Assembly (NCBI RefSeq): GCF_022402485.1
Contig: NZ_JAKRSA010000029.1
Coordinates: forward strand, 20,845-84,844
Direction of reading: 5' to 3'
Length of the DNA stretch: 64,000 bases
DNA from: Phenylobacterium sp.
GTDB lineage: Bacteria; Pseudomonadota; Alphaproteobacteria; Caulobacterales; Caulobacteraceae
The translations under genes and the position numbers were made by a program. Below, one piece after another: positions 1 through 8,606 of the stretch (its first letter is position 1; every line of letters begins with the position of its first letter). The notes below the pieces were generated by a model, which was not told the DNA's origin, did not search any database, and saw only the letters and a list, made by a program, of their open reading frames with translations.

Positions 1-894
1 CCTCCACTGTCCTTCCGCGTCCGTGGCGGTGATCCGCGGCCAATCCGGTGTCTGATTGCGGAACCAGGTGGCTTGGCGTTTGGCGTAGCGGCGGGTCTCC
101 TGCTGGGCGGCGGCCAGGGCATCATGCCGGCCCATCGTCCCGGCCTGCCAGGCGGCGATCTCTCGAAGACCCAGGGCCCGCATGACCGGCAGGGCGGGGT
201 CGAGGCCCCGGGCGACCAGGGTCGCGACCTCTTCAGCAGCCCCCCCCTCGAACATGGCCGCCAGCCGGGCGTCACAGCGGCCATAGAGCACTTGGCGGGG
301 CAGATCGATCACCACCCCCCGCCACGCGTCGGGGGCCAGGGGGGCGGTGGTCGCCGCCTGGAGGTCTGACAGGGGCTGGCCTGCAAACACAAAGACCTCC
401 CAGGCGCGGACCAGGCGCTGCCGGTCGCCCGGCGCAATGCGAGCCGCAGCCGCCGGATCAACCTCCCCCAGGCGAGCGCGGAACGCGGTCTCGCCCAGGG
501 ACTCGAAGGCCGCTTCTGCCTCGACTCTGATCTCCGGTGGCGCGACCGGGATCTCCGCCAGGCCCTCGGTCAAACTGCGGAAGTAAAGCCCCGTCCCCCC
601 CACCAGGATGGGTGAGCGTCCCCGGGCGCGGATGTCAGCGATCAGCGGCAGGGCGGCCCGCAGCCAGCGGCCCACGGACCAGGCTTGGGCCCCATCAGCG
701 ACCCCGAACAGGTGGTGTGGCGCCTGGGCCATTTCGTCGGGGGTCGGGCGGGCGCTCAGATGGGTAAGGTCGCCATAGAGCTGTATGGAATCGGCATTGA
801 CGATCTCGCCGCCAATTTCCCGGGCCCGGCGCAGGGCGATTGCCGTCTTGCCGCTTGCCGTCGGCCCGCCGATCAGCCAGATGCGGGGCTCCAT
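1..894 (-). CDS. miaA: tRNA dimethylallyltransferase (3' end runs off the window)
   Basis: Transfers the dimethylallyl group of DMAPP to A37 of tRNAs that read UNN codons, in the cytoplasm. The reverse frame from 894 opens with MEPRIWLIGGPTASGKT, the family P-loop at residues 9-17, then a DSIQLY motif near residue 36, a GGTGLYF segment and the C-terminal RYAKRQATWFRNQ signature. About 298 codons are visible with no stop before base 1, and the family is about 300-315 residues, so only a few codons are missing. The P-loop lies too close to the N-terminus for a later start. The start codon shares the CATG at 892-895 with divergent serB, so any untranslated leader or promoter must lie inside serB. 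Confidence 0.95.
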   Translation of the reverse strand, partial: MEPRIWLIGGPTASGKTAIALRRAREIGGEIVNADSIQLYGDLTHLSARPTPDEMAQAPHHLFGVADGAQAWSVGRWLRAALPLIADIRARGRSPILVGGTGLYFRSLTEGLAEIPVAPPEIRVEAEAAFESLGETAFRARLGEVDPAAAARIAPGDRQRLVRAWEVFVFAGQPLSDLQAATTAPLAPDAWRGVVIDLPRQVLYGRCDARLAAMFEGGAAEEVATLVARGLDPALPVMRALGLREIAAWQAGTMGRHDALAAAQQETRRYAKRQATWFRNQTPDWPRITATDAEGQWR

Positions 895-1786
895 GGAAAT
901 CGCTCTCACCCTCGTCAGTCCGCAGGAGGCCGCGCTCGCCGCCGCCACCGCTCAACTCACCCAAGCGCTCGCAGGCGCACGCGCCCGCGTCAAGGAACCC
1001 CGGCCCCTGGGCCCTGGCGCAATGGATCTGCTGGTGGAGGCAGAAGCGCTCGGTCCTGTGCGTGCTGCGGCAGCCGAAGTGCTTGCAGCCCTGCCGGTGG
1101 ATGTCTGTGTTCAGCCCTGGGTGGGCCGGCGCAAGCGGCTGCTGATCGCCGACATGGACTCCACCATCATCGGCTGTGAGTGCATTGACGAACTGGCGGA
1201 CTTCGCCGGGGTCAAGGCTCAGGTGTCGGAGATCACCGAGCGGGCCATGCGCGGAGAACTCGACTTCGAGGCCGCGCTGCGCGAGCGGGTAGCCATGTTG
1301 AAGGGTCTGCCCCTGGCCGACCTGCAGCGGGCCTATGATGAGCGCGTGGTCCTCAATCCCGGGGCCCGGACCTTGGTCCGGACCATGGCGGAAAGTGGTG
1401 CCCGATGTGTCCTGGTGTCGGGGGGCTTTACCTTCTTCACCAGCCGGGTCGCCGAGGCGGCAGGTTTCCACGCCCAGAGGGCCAACACCCTGATCGAGGC
1501 CGGATCGGCCCTGGCCGGGTTGGTGGGAACCCCGATCCTTGGCCGTGAGGCCAAGCTGGTCGCCCTGCGGGAGGAGGCTTTGGCTATTGGGGTCGACCTC
1601 GCTGCCACCCTGGCGGTCGGCGATGGGGCCAATGACCTGGCCATGGTCGAGGCCGCAGGCCTCGGTGTGGCCTATCGCGCCAAGCCAGTGGTCGCCGCCC
1701 AGGCCCATGCCAAGGTGGATCATGCCGACCTGACGGCGCTGCTCTACTTCCAGGGCTATGGTGCCCAGGACTTTGTCACCGACTGA
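893..1786 (+). CDS. serB: Phosphoserine phosphatase
   Basis: Hydrolyses O-phosphoserine to serine, the last step of serine synthesis. It is a 297-residue HAD-family enzyme. The DMDST nucleophile motif has its first Asp at residue 87, after a short N-terminal domain of about 80 residues (ACT-like in better-known SerB). A VLVSGGF segment is motif II and GDGANDLAMVEAAGLG is motif IV. An in-frame extension to 785 exists but would run antisense through the miaA P-loop, so I take the ATG at 893 (MEIALTLVSP). This start overlaps the miaA start codon by two bases. Confidence 0.93.
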   Translation: MEIALTLVSPQEAALAAATAQLTQALAGARARVKEPRPLGPGAMDLLVEAEALGPVRAAAAEVLAALPVDVCVQPWVGRRKRLLIADMDSTIIGCECIDELADFAGVKAQVSEITERAMRGELDFEAALRERVAMLKGLPLADLQRAYDERVVLNPGARTLVRTMAESGARCVLVSGGFTFFTSRVAEAAGFHAQRANTLIEAGSALAGLVGTPILGREAKLVALREEALAIGVDLAATLAVGDGANDLAMVEAAGLGVAYRAKPVVAAQAHAKVDHADLTALLYFQGYGAQDFVTD

Positions 1787-1823
1787 AGCAGCCCTTGATT
1801 TCACCTGTCGGGCGGCCTCGGCT

Positions 1824-2507
1824 ATGAGCCTGTCCATGACCCTGCCGCGTCCAGTTTCCGCCGTCATCTTCGACATGGACGGCCTGCTGATCGATTCCGA
1901 ACGTCTCATGCTCAAGGCCATGCAGGGGGCCGCCCAGGCCATGGGCCGGGACATGCCGTTTCCGGTGTTCCAGAGCATGGTTGGCCTGACCCACGCGGCC
2001 AGTGATGGCATCCTTACCGATCACTTTGGCGAAGGCTTCGTGCTGGAGGACTATGTGGCGCAGGTCCGGCTCCGCTATGTGGAGTCGCACCAGGCCGGGG
2101 TCGCCCTTAAGGCCGGCGTCATCGAGATGCTGGACCACCTGGACGCCATGGGCGCCCCCCGGGCGGTGGCGACCTCCTCGCGCATGGCCTCGGTGGAGAC
2201 CCATCTGGGGCATGCGGGTCTGCTGTCGCGGTTCGACGCCTTCATCACCGCCGAGAGTGTCACCCAGGGCAAGCCGCACCCCGAGCCCTATCTCAAGGCC
2301 GCCGCGGCCCTGGGGATGAATCCACAGGACTGCATCGCCCTGGAGGACAGCCACAACGGCGTCCGTGCGGCGGCGGCGGCCGGCATGATGACCATCATGG
2401 TGCCCGACATGCTGGAGCCCAATGACGAGATGCGTGACCTATGCGTGCGGATCGCCCGAGACCTGCACGAGGTCCGCGACCTGCTGGCGGTGATGGTCCG
2501 CAAATGA
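1824..2507 (+). CDS. HAD-superfamily phosphatase/phosphomutase-like protein
   Basis: A 227-residue HAD subfamily IA protein of the beta-phosphoglucomutase/phosphoglycolate-phosphatase type. The DMDG nucleophile/acid motif has its Asps at residues 17 and 19, ATSSR is motif II, GKPHPEPY carries the motif III Lys, and EDSHNGVRAAAAAGM is motif IV. The insertion after motif I is a helical cap. The substrate cannot be read from the sequence: sugar phosphates and phosphoglycolate are both plausible. The start is ATG 1824 or 1836; a longer frame from 1758 would run into the end of serB. The serB stop lies 37 bp upstream, so the two may be cotranscribed. Confidence 0.85.
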   Translation: MSLSMTLPRPVSAVIFDMDGLLIDSERLMLKAMQGAAQAMGRDMPFPVFQSMVGLTHAASDGILTDHFGEGFVLEDYVAQVRLRYVESHQAGVALKAGVIEMLDHLDAMGAPRAVATSSRMASVETHLGHAGLLSRFDAFITAESVTQGKPHPEPYLKAAAALGMNPQDCIALEDSHNGVRAAAAAGMMTIMVPDMLEPNDEMRDLCVRIARDLHEVRDLLAVMVRK

Positions 2508-2509
2508 AA

Positions 2510-2539
2510 AGCCCCCGATCCTGGGAAGGATCGAGGGCT
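2510..2539 (-). terminator. Rho-independent terminator of hflKC
   Basis: A 12-bp stem with one mismatch (arms 2510-2521 and 2528-2539) and a 6-base loop. On the minus strand it is followed by TTTTCATTT, a reasonable U-tract, and it lies 23 bp after the hflC stop. On the plus strand the tail is not U-rich. The U-tract overlaps the 3' end of the HAD gene. Confidence 0.6.
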
Positions 2540-2562
2540 GATCTCATCGACAGAGGTCGAGC

Positions 2563-3459
2563 TTAACGCGCGCCGCCTGGGCCCCGCTCAAAGTAGCGGA
2601 AGAAGGCGCTGTCGGGGGACAGGACCATGGTCGCGTCCCCTTGGCCGATGGACGCCTCGTAGGCCTGCATCGATCGGTAGAACGAGGCGAAGCCCGCATC
2701 ACGACCAAAGCTCTGGGCGTAGATCCGCGTCCGCTGCCCATCGCCTTCACCGCGGGTGCGGTCGGCGGTTTCCTGCGCCGTGGCCAGGGTGATGGTCACT
2801 TCCTTGTCGGCCTCAGCGATCCGCTCGCGCTTCTGCTGTTCACCGACGGCGCGGATCTGAGCGGCCTGCTGCTGGCGGGCGGTCTCCATCCGGCGGTAGG
2901 TGGCGGCCATGTTTTCCTGCGGCAGGTCAGCCCGGCGAATCCGCACGTCGATCACCTCGATGCCCAGCCGCGAGGATGCGGCCCGGGCGCGGACGTCGGC
3001 CAGGGTCTCGGCCATCACCCCGCTACGGGCACCTGAGATGATGTCGTTGGAGGTGGCTGAACCCAGCACCTGGCGCAGGGACGAGTTCACCAGCCGCTGG
3101 ATGCGGTCGCTGGCCGTCCGGTCGTCACGCAGGGTGCGGTAGTACTGCAGGGGTTCGCTGATCCGGTAGCGGATGAAGGCGTCCACCACCAGGCGCTCCT
3201 GGTCGGCGGCGATGACCTCTTCCTCTTCGGTCTCCAGGGCGATGTTGCGCTTATCGAAACGCAGCACCTGCTCCATGAACGGCACCTTGACCTTCAGGCC
3301 GGCCGCCGACTGGGGACCGGCGTTGACGACCCGCACCGGGTCGCCCAGGCGGACCACGACCGCCTGCTGGCGCTCGTCGATCACGAACAGGGTATTGGCC
3401 AGGACGATCAGGGCCACCACCGCAGCGATGGCGTAGGGGATGTAACGGCGATCGATCAT
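2563..3459 (-). CDS. hflC: FtsH protease modulator HflC
   Basis: A 298-residue SPFH/band-7 protein. One membrane segment (about residues 8-25) is followed by the FVIDERQQAVVVRLG start of the SPFH domain and a long Ala/Glu/Gln-rich helical part (about 200-245). With HflK it forms the large ring that encloses and regulates the membrane AAA protease FtsH. Its ATG overlaps the hflK stop by 4 bp (ATGA), giving translational coupling, and a U-tailed hairpin follows it. The gene is complete and ordinary. Confidence 0.95.
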   Translation of the reverse strand: MIDRRYIPYAIAAVVALIVLANTLFVIDERQQAVVVRLGDPVRVVNAGPQSAAGLKVKVPFMEQVLRFDKRNIALETEEEEVIAADQERLVVDAFIRYRISEPLQYYRTLRDDRTASDRIQRLVNSSLRQVLGSATSNDIISGARSGVMAETLADVRARAASSRLGIEVIDVRIRRADLPQENMAATYRRMETARQQQAAQIRAVGEQQKRERIAEADKEVTITLATAQETADRTRGEGDGQRTRIYAQSFGRDAGFASFYRSMQAYEASIGQGDATMVLSPDSAFFRYFERGPGGAR

Positions 3460-4682
3460 TGGCTGCTCCTCGTGCCGGGGGCGGCCGAGCCGGTTTCGGC
3501 GGGCGTGGCGGTGACCGTCGGGGCACCGGTACGGGGCCGGAACACATCCGGTGGCAGGATGATCGGGGCGCTGGCGCCGTTGGAATCGACGATCACCTTG
3601 TTCGAGTTCTGCAGGACCCGCTGCATGGTCTCGATATAGAGGCGCTCACGGGTCACACCGGGGGCCGAACGATATTCGGCATAGATCTGGTCGAAGCGTG
3701 CGGCTTCACCGGTGGCTTCCCGAACGGCCTGCTCACGATAGGCCTCGCCGGCCTGGGTGATACGCGCTGCGTCACCCTTGGCCTCGTTGACCACCCGGTT
3801 GAAGTAGGCGTCGGCTTCGTTGCGGGCCGACTCGGCGTCCTGGCTGGCGTTGAACACGTCGCGGAAGGCCGCGATGACCTCCGTGGGCGGGTCGGCGTTG
3901 CGGATCTGAACTTCGACGACGCTGACGCCCGCGCCCCAGGAGTCCAGGGTCTGCTGCATCAGTTCGGCGGCTTGCGACTGAACCGGACCACGGCCACGGG
4001 TGAGGATGTAGTCGAGCTGCGAGCGTCCGACCACTTCGCGCATGGCGCTTTCGGCCACCGCCTTCACCGACTCTTCCGGGTCCCGGATGGTGAAGATGAA
4101 GCGCGAGGCATCAGCCACCCGCCAGGTGACACTGAACTTCAGGTCGATGATGTTCTCATCGCCGGTCAGCATCAGGCTTTCCTCGGCATTGGCCGCTTCA
4201 GACGTACCGCCGATGTCGATGCGGTTCAGAGAGGTGATGGGCACCTTCTCCACACGCTCGATCGGCGCCGGCAGGGCGTAGTTCAGACCAGGTCCTGCCG
4301 AGCGCGAATAGGCGCCGAAGGTGGTCACGACGGCCTGCTCATTGGGCTGAACCAGATAGAGGCCAGACAAAGCCCATAGGGCAAATGCGCCAGCCGCCAC
4401 GGCGGCAATGGCACCCGGGCGGATCTGATCGCCGCCGGGCCCGCTTAAGAACTTGCGCAGGCGTGCGATCAAGCGCTCCAGCAGCAGATTGAGGTCTGGC
4501 TGGGGACCGCCTGGGCCGCCAGGTCCGCCGGGGCCGCGAGGGCCACGCGGGCCTCCACCACCACCACCACCAAGGCCAGGGCGCTTTGGGCCGCCGGGGC
4601 CACCCGAGCCACCACCTGAGCCACCGCCTTGTTGCGGCGGAGTTCCCCAGGGGCCGGGATTTACGTTGTCATTCCAGGGCAT
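3456..4682 (-). CDS. hflK: FtsH protease modulator HflK
   Basis: A 408-residue partner of HflC. The start MPWNDNVNPGPWG is the typical HflK N-terminus, so the 50-codon extension upstream is rejected. Residues 20-60 are almost entirely Gly/Pro/Arg. One membrane helix (about 90-111) precedes LVQPNEQAVVTTFG, the start of the SPFH domain. The cytoplasmic Gly/Pro-rich tail is longer than in many homologues and is probably disordered. First gene of the hflKC operon, divergent from mrp with about 160 bp between their starts. Confidence 0.95.
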   Translation of the reverse strand: MPWNDNVNPGPWGTPPQQGGGSGGGSGGPGGPKRPGLGGGGGGGPRGPRGPGGPGGPGGPQPDLNLLLERLIARLRKFLSGPGGDQIRPGAIAAVAAGAFALWALSGLYLVQPNEQAVVTTFGAYSRSAGPGLNYALPAPIERVEKVPITSLNRIDIGGTSEAANAEESLMLTGDENIIDLKFSVTWRVADASRFIFTIRDPEESVKAVAESAMREVVGRSQLDYILTRGRGPVQSQAAELMQQTLDSWGAGVSVVEVQIRNADPPTEVIAAFRDVFNASQDAESARNEADAYFNRVVNEAKGDAARITQAGEAYREQAVREATGEAARFDQIYAEYRSAPGVTRERLYIETMQRVLQNSNKVIVDSNGASAPIILPPDVFRPRTGAPTVTATPAETGSAAPGTRSSQ

Positions 4683-4844
4683 TCGTTTTGTGCGTCGTCT
4701 TTCTGGGTCGCGTCGTCGGGGGACGTCGGATGTTTCGGCGTATCTCGGCGCGGCCGCGATCTCGGTCCACCAGGGCGGACTTGTAAACCGGCGCTTACAG
4801 CCGGATATGTGACGGCCAAGCCCCCAACGCAAGCCGAAGACGAC

Positions 4845-5993
4845 ATGAACACATCACGCCTGCCTGACCGCGACACCCTGCTGGCGCTTCTGGACCGGGT
4901 GCTCGACCCCCGGAGCGGGAAGGGGCTGGTCAGCGCGGGGCTGGTTCAGGGGCTGTCGGTGCGCAATGGCCGGGCCGGCTTCATGATGGAAGCGCCAGCC
5001 GGGATGCTCGAGCTTTATGAGCCCGTGCGGGCCGCTGCCGAAGCGGCCCTGAGCCAGGCGCCTGGGGTGGAGAAGGCCCAGGTGGTGCTGACCAACACCG
5101 CTGGCGATGGGCCGCCGCCACCGCCGGCGGAGGGGGTCACCCGGGTGCGAAAGGGCGTCAAGCTGACCGCAGATCCGCAGGCGACGCCGGCGCCGCCGGT
5201 CGGTGCGACGCGGCCACCGAATGTCCGTCGGGTGATTGCTGTCGCCAGCGGCAAGGGCGGTGTGGGCAAGTCCACCGTCTCGGTCAGCCTGGCGGTCAGC
5301 CTCGCGGCGCTTGGCCTGCGAGTCGGCCTGCTGGACGCCGATGTCTATGGGCCCTCGGCACCGCGGATGCTGGGGGCCGACGGCGATCCTGAGTTTCATC
5401 CGGAGAAGAAGCTGATTCCCCTGGAGGCCTGGGGGGTCAAGGTCATGTCCATCGGCTTTATGGTCGATGAGGGCGCGCCGATGATCTGGCGCGGGCCCAT
5501 GGCCTCCTCGGCGGTGCGCCAAATGATGCATGAGGTGGCCTGGGGCTCAGACGAGGCCCCCCTGGATGTGCTGGTGGTGGACATGCCGCCGGGCACCGGC
5601 GACATTCAGCTGACCCTGATCCAGAAGATGAAGCTCGACGGGGTGGTCATCGTCACCACGCCGCAGGAAATCGCCCTGATCGACGCCCGGCGGGCCGCCT
5701 CGATGTTCCAGAAGACCGCCACCCCGATCCTCGGCCTGATCGAGAACATGGCCTATTTCGCCGATCCGGCCACCGGAACGCCGATCCCGATCTTCGGCCA
5801 GGGCGGGGGCGCGGTCGAGGCTGAGCGCCTCGGCGTGCCGATGATCGCTCAGGTTCCCATCGATGTGGCCCTGCGTCAGGGCTGCGATGACGGTCGCCCC
5901 CTGGTGGCCACCGCCCCCGACAGCGGTCCTGGCAAGGTGTTCCGTCACGCCGCAGAGATCCTGCGCTCGCGGCTGGGACTGGCGAGGGGCTAA
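4845..5993 (+). CDS. mrp: Mrp/ApbC-family P-loop ATPase (Fe-S cluster carrier type)
   Basis: A 382-residue protein. Residues 1-85 are a MIP18/DUF59-like domain, followed by a Pro-rich linker (about 88-125) and a MinD/Mrp ATPase domain with a deviant Walker A, GKGGVGKST, at 136-144, then LLDADVYGPSAPRMLG and DMPPGTGD. Family members load Fe-S clusters onto target proteins. The CXXC that normally follows ENM(S/A)YF is missing: the segment reads ENMAYFADPATGTPIPIFG, and the only cysteine I find is near the C-terminus (RQGCDDG). The start is ATG 4845; an extension to 4629 would overlap the hflK 5' end. Convergent with the next gene, 13 bp apart. Confidence 0.88.
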   Translation: MNTSRLPDRDTLLALLDRVLDPRSGKGLVSAGLVQGLSVRNGRAGFMMEAPAGMLELYEPVRAAAEAALSQAPGVEKAQVVLTNTAGDGPPPPPAEGVTRVRKGVKLTADPQATPAPPVGATRPPNVRRVIAVASGKGGVGKSTVSVSLAVSLAALGLRVGLLDADVYGPSAPRMLGADGDPEFHPEKKLIPLEAWGVKVMSIGFMVDEGAPMIWRGPMASSAVRQMMHEVAWGSDEAPLDVLVVDMPPGTGDIQLTLIQKMKLDGVVIVTTPQEIALIDARRAASMFQKTATPILGLIENMAYFADPATGTPIPIFGQGGGAVEAERLGVPMIAQVPIDVALRQGCDDGRPLVATAPDSGPGKVFRHAAEILRSRLGLARG

Positions 5994-6006
5994 GGCCGCT
6001 CGGGCC

Positions 6007-7449
6007 CTAGGTCTTGCCTGGCCCCACTCCCGGCGAGGCGATGGCGGGGTCACTGGACAGGGTCTCAATTACCGGCGCGGTGTCATAGAGGGCGTCGCGC
6101 TCATCCAGTTCCCGGCGGATCTCGCCGTGACGTTCTTCGCCGAGCTTGTAGCCGATGAAGCAGAGCCCTCCGACCGCGACAAAGAAGATCGGGCCAATCA
6201 GGAAGGCCAGTTCAAGCCCGCGCACGGCCTCAGGGGTGTTCACCGCCCCTTGGGTGGCGTTGTAGCCCACGCGGTCGAGGACCGTGAAGGTCAGGAACAC
6301 CGCAAAGGCACCGGAGATCTTCGAGGTCAGGGTGGTGATGGCATAGAGCAGGCCTGAGCGCTCCTTGCCCTGTTCCAGACGCACTTCGTCGGCGACATCG
6401 GCGGTCATCGCCCGTGTCAGCACCTGGAAGCCGGCTGCGAGGAAGCCGGCAGTAAACATCTGGAAGGCGCCGATCATCATGTCGCCCTTGGGCAGGAAAG
6501 GCAGAACCACCAGGGCCGCGGCATAGCCGGAGGTGGCGACCATCACCGCCCGGTGTTTGCCGATCTTCATGGCCAGCCGACCCAGCAGCGGCGCCCCGCC
6601 GAAGCCGGCAAGGATGTAAACTGCCAGCAAGGCGCTGGCCTGGCTGGTGGTGAAGCCCCGGGAGTCGGTGAAGAAGAAAATGTAGAGCGCGCTCATCCAG
6701 CCGGGGCCAAGCGACAGGCAGAGGTCGGCCAGGACGATCCGGCCCATGGAGGGCCGGGCGACCAGTCGCCAGTATTCCTTCAGCTGGAACTTCTGCTGGC
6801 CTGGCACATCAGGGCTGATCCGCTCCGGCGTCAGGGCGACGACGAACCACACTGCCAGGGGGGTGAGGATCAGGACGAACCAGCCCATGGCTGGCACGCC
6901 CTCGGATTCAGGCCGACCGAGACCCGAGACAATAAAGGGCATCCCCAGCACCAGAAGGGCACCCAGCACACCCACAGCGGTCATGATGGCGAACACCCGG
7001 GAGCGGTCATTGTACCGCGGTGCCAGGGTCGCGGCCCAGGCGGCGTGGGACAGGTGCAGGATGGAGGTGCCGATATAGAGGACCAGGAGCCAGAAAATCA
7101 GTCCGCCAACGCTGCCGGTGGGGGAGATGAACAGCATGATGACCGCCAGCATCAGGACCGGTGCCCCGATTACCGTCCATAGGCGGTAGCGCCCGAACCG
7201 CGTTCGGGTCCGGTCCATGGCCAGGCCCAGCAGCGGGTCCAAGGGAATGTCGATCAACCGCACAAAGGCAAAGGCCGAGCCCACCGCCAGCAGGCTGATG
7301 CCGATCTCGCTGGCGAAGTGCCGAGGCAGGTAAACCGACATGGCGATGCCCAGGGCCGACAGGGGCAGGCTGGTGCAGGCAAAAGCCAGGATCGTCGACA
7401 GTTTCAGCTGTTGCGCAGATGACGGCGCGGCTGCGTCGGTATGGGCCAC
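6007..7449 (-). CDS. MFS transporter, glycoside-pentoside-hexuronide (GPH)-like
   Basis: A 480-residue inner-membrane protein with about 12 hydrophobic segments. The sequence RLIDIPLDPLLGLAMDRTRT followed by RFGRYRLW matches the D-x-x-LG-x-x-x-D-(R/K)-T-x-(S/T)-R-x-G-(R/K)-x-R loop typical of the GPH sugar:cation symporters. Related Caulobacterales proteins are often simply called MFS transporters. The substrate is unknown and no sugar-catabolic gene is adjacent. The start is GTG 7449 with GGGGAG 10 bp upstream. Monocistronic by context. Confidence 0.8.
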   Translation of the reverse strand: MAHTDAAAPSSAQQLKLSTILAFACTSLPLSALGIAMSVYLPRHFASEIGISLLAVGSAFAFVRLIDIPLDPLLGLAMDRTRTRFGRYRLWTVIGAPVLMLAVIMLFISPTGSVGGLIFWLLVLYIGTSILHLSHAAWAATLAPRYNDRSRVFAIMTAVGVLGALLVLGMPFIVSGLGRPESEGVPAMGWFVLILTPLAVWFVVALTPERISPDVPGQQKFQLKEYWRLVARPSMGRIVLADLCLSLGPGWMSALYIFFFTDSRGFTTSQASALLAVYILAGFGGAPLLGRLAMKIGKHRAVMVATSGYAAALVVLPFLPKGDMMIGAFQMFTAGFLAAGFQVLTRAMTADVADEVRLEQGKERSGLLYAITTLTSKISGAFAVFLTFTVLDRVGYNATQGAVNTPEAVRGLELAFLIGPIFFVAVGGLCFIGYKLGEERHGEIRRELDERDALYDTAPVIETLSSDPAIASPGVGPGKT

Positions 7450-7568
7450 TTTGGCGTCTCCCCAGATCTGTGGTGACGCCTCTGACGGGCGTTATCCGTG
7501 AGCCTTAGGTTACGCGTGATCACCTAGGGCAAGGCAAGGCCCATTTCGGTCGCGGGCCCAAAAGAAAA

Positions 7569-7594
7569 TGGGCGGCCCCCGGGGGAGCCGCCCA
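7569..7594 (-). terminator. Rho-independent terminator of the SDR gene
   Basis: Arms GGGCGGC (7570-7576) and GCCGCCC (7587-7593), extended by a T-A pair, with a C/G-rich centre that can pair further. On the minus strand the hairpin is followed directly by TTTTCTTTT, a classic U-tract, 26 bp after the SDR stop. Confidence 0.8.
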
Positions 7595-7619
7595 TAATCA
7601 GGGTCCTTTCGGGGAGGCC

Positions 7620-8525
7620 TTAGCCCCCCGACAACTTGCGGAAGAATTTCTGGCTCTGCTCGCCGCCGCCGGCGTAGGCCTGTTGGCCCTCGGGATCGGC
7701 GATCTTGGACCAGTTGTCGCGGACTTCTTCGACCGACAGGCCGCCGTCGCCCAGATAGACGCCTTCGGTCTCGTAGATGCGCGAGAGGGCGAAGGCCCCC
7801 GCGCCGGCGGTCAGGATGGCGCCGGTGGGCGCTTCTTCGGAGCAGAGATAGACCACGCCCGGCGTCACATATTCCGGCTTCAGACGCTCCAGCACCGCCG
7901 GCGGCATCAGGTTCTCGGTCATGCGCGTGGCGGCCACGGGCGCGATGGCGTTGACGTGAATGTTGTTCTTGGCGCCCTCGAGACGCAGGGTGTTCATGAA
8001 GCCGATAATGCCGAGCTTGGCCGCCCCATAGTTGGACTGGCCGAAGTTGCCATAGAGGCCCGAGGACGAGGTGGTCACCACGATGCGGCCGTAGTTCTGC
8101 TCGCGCATGATGTCCCAGACGGCCTTGGCCGGCTTGACGGTGCCCATCAGGTGGACGTTCATCACCAGCTCGAAGTCGGCGATTTCCATCTTGGCGAAGG
8201 ACTTGTCGCGCAGGATGCCGGCATTGGCGATCAGGATGTCGATCCGGCCCCACTGGTCCATGGCCTGCTTGACCATCAGGGCCACGCCCGCGTCGTCGGT
8301 GACCGAGGAGCCGTTGGCGATGGCTTCGCCGCCCGCGGCCTTGATCTCGGCGACCACGGCGTCGGCTGCGGCCGAGGAGCCCCCCGAACCATCCACCGAA
8401 CCGCCCAGGTCGTTGACCACCACCTTGGCCCCGCGCCGCGCCAGTTCCAGAGCGTGCTGCCGGCCAAGCCCGCCGCCTGCGCCCGTCACAATGGCCACTT
8501 TGCCGTCGAAGCGGATGTCCGCCAT
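7620..8525 (-). CDS. Short-chain dehydrogenase, (3R)-hydroxyacyl-CoA dehydrogenase type
   Basis: A 301-residue SDR. The cofactor motif TGAGGGLG is at 14-21, NAG follows near residue 102, and the catalytic triad is Ser154-156, Tyr167, Lys171 (YGAAK). The VVVNDLGGSVDG segment (about 37-48) is characteristic of the dehydrogenase domain of peroxisomal multifunctional enzyme 2, pointing to NAD-dependent oxidation of a hydroxyacyl-CoA. The C-terminal 60 residues extend past the basic SDR core as in that family. Single gene with its own terminator. The true acyl substrate is not shown. Confidence 0.85.
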   Translation of the reverse strand: MADIRFDGKVAIVTGAGGGLGRQHALELARRGAKVVVNDLGGSVDGSGGSSAAADAVVAEIKAAGGEAIANGSSVTDDAGVALMVKQAMDQWGRIDILIANAGILRDKSFAKMEIADFELVMNVHLMGTVKPAKAVWDIMREQNYGRIVVTTSSSGLYGNFGQSNYGAAKLGIIGFMNTLRLEGAKNNIHVNAIAPVAATRMTENLMPPAVLERLKPEYVTPGVVYLCSEEAPTGAILTAGAGAFALSRIYETEGVYLGDGGLSVEEVRDNWSKIADPEGQQAYAGGGEQSQKFFRKLSGG

Positions 8526-8606
8526 GGAAGTCTCCCAAAGTCAGGTGAAGGAATTGGCGCGGTTGTGCGCGGCGACCCTTTCCCCGTCAAGGCGTTGGTG
8601 CGCGGC

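Noticed and set aside
695..2011. Open minus-strand frame of 438 codons covering serB and the start of miaA
   Set aside because: It is antisense to serB, its product is low-complexity and unrelated to any family, and the real miaA frame lies in another phase. High GC makes such frames common here.
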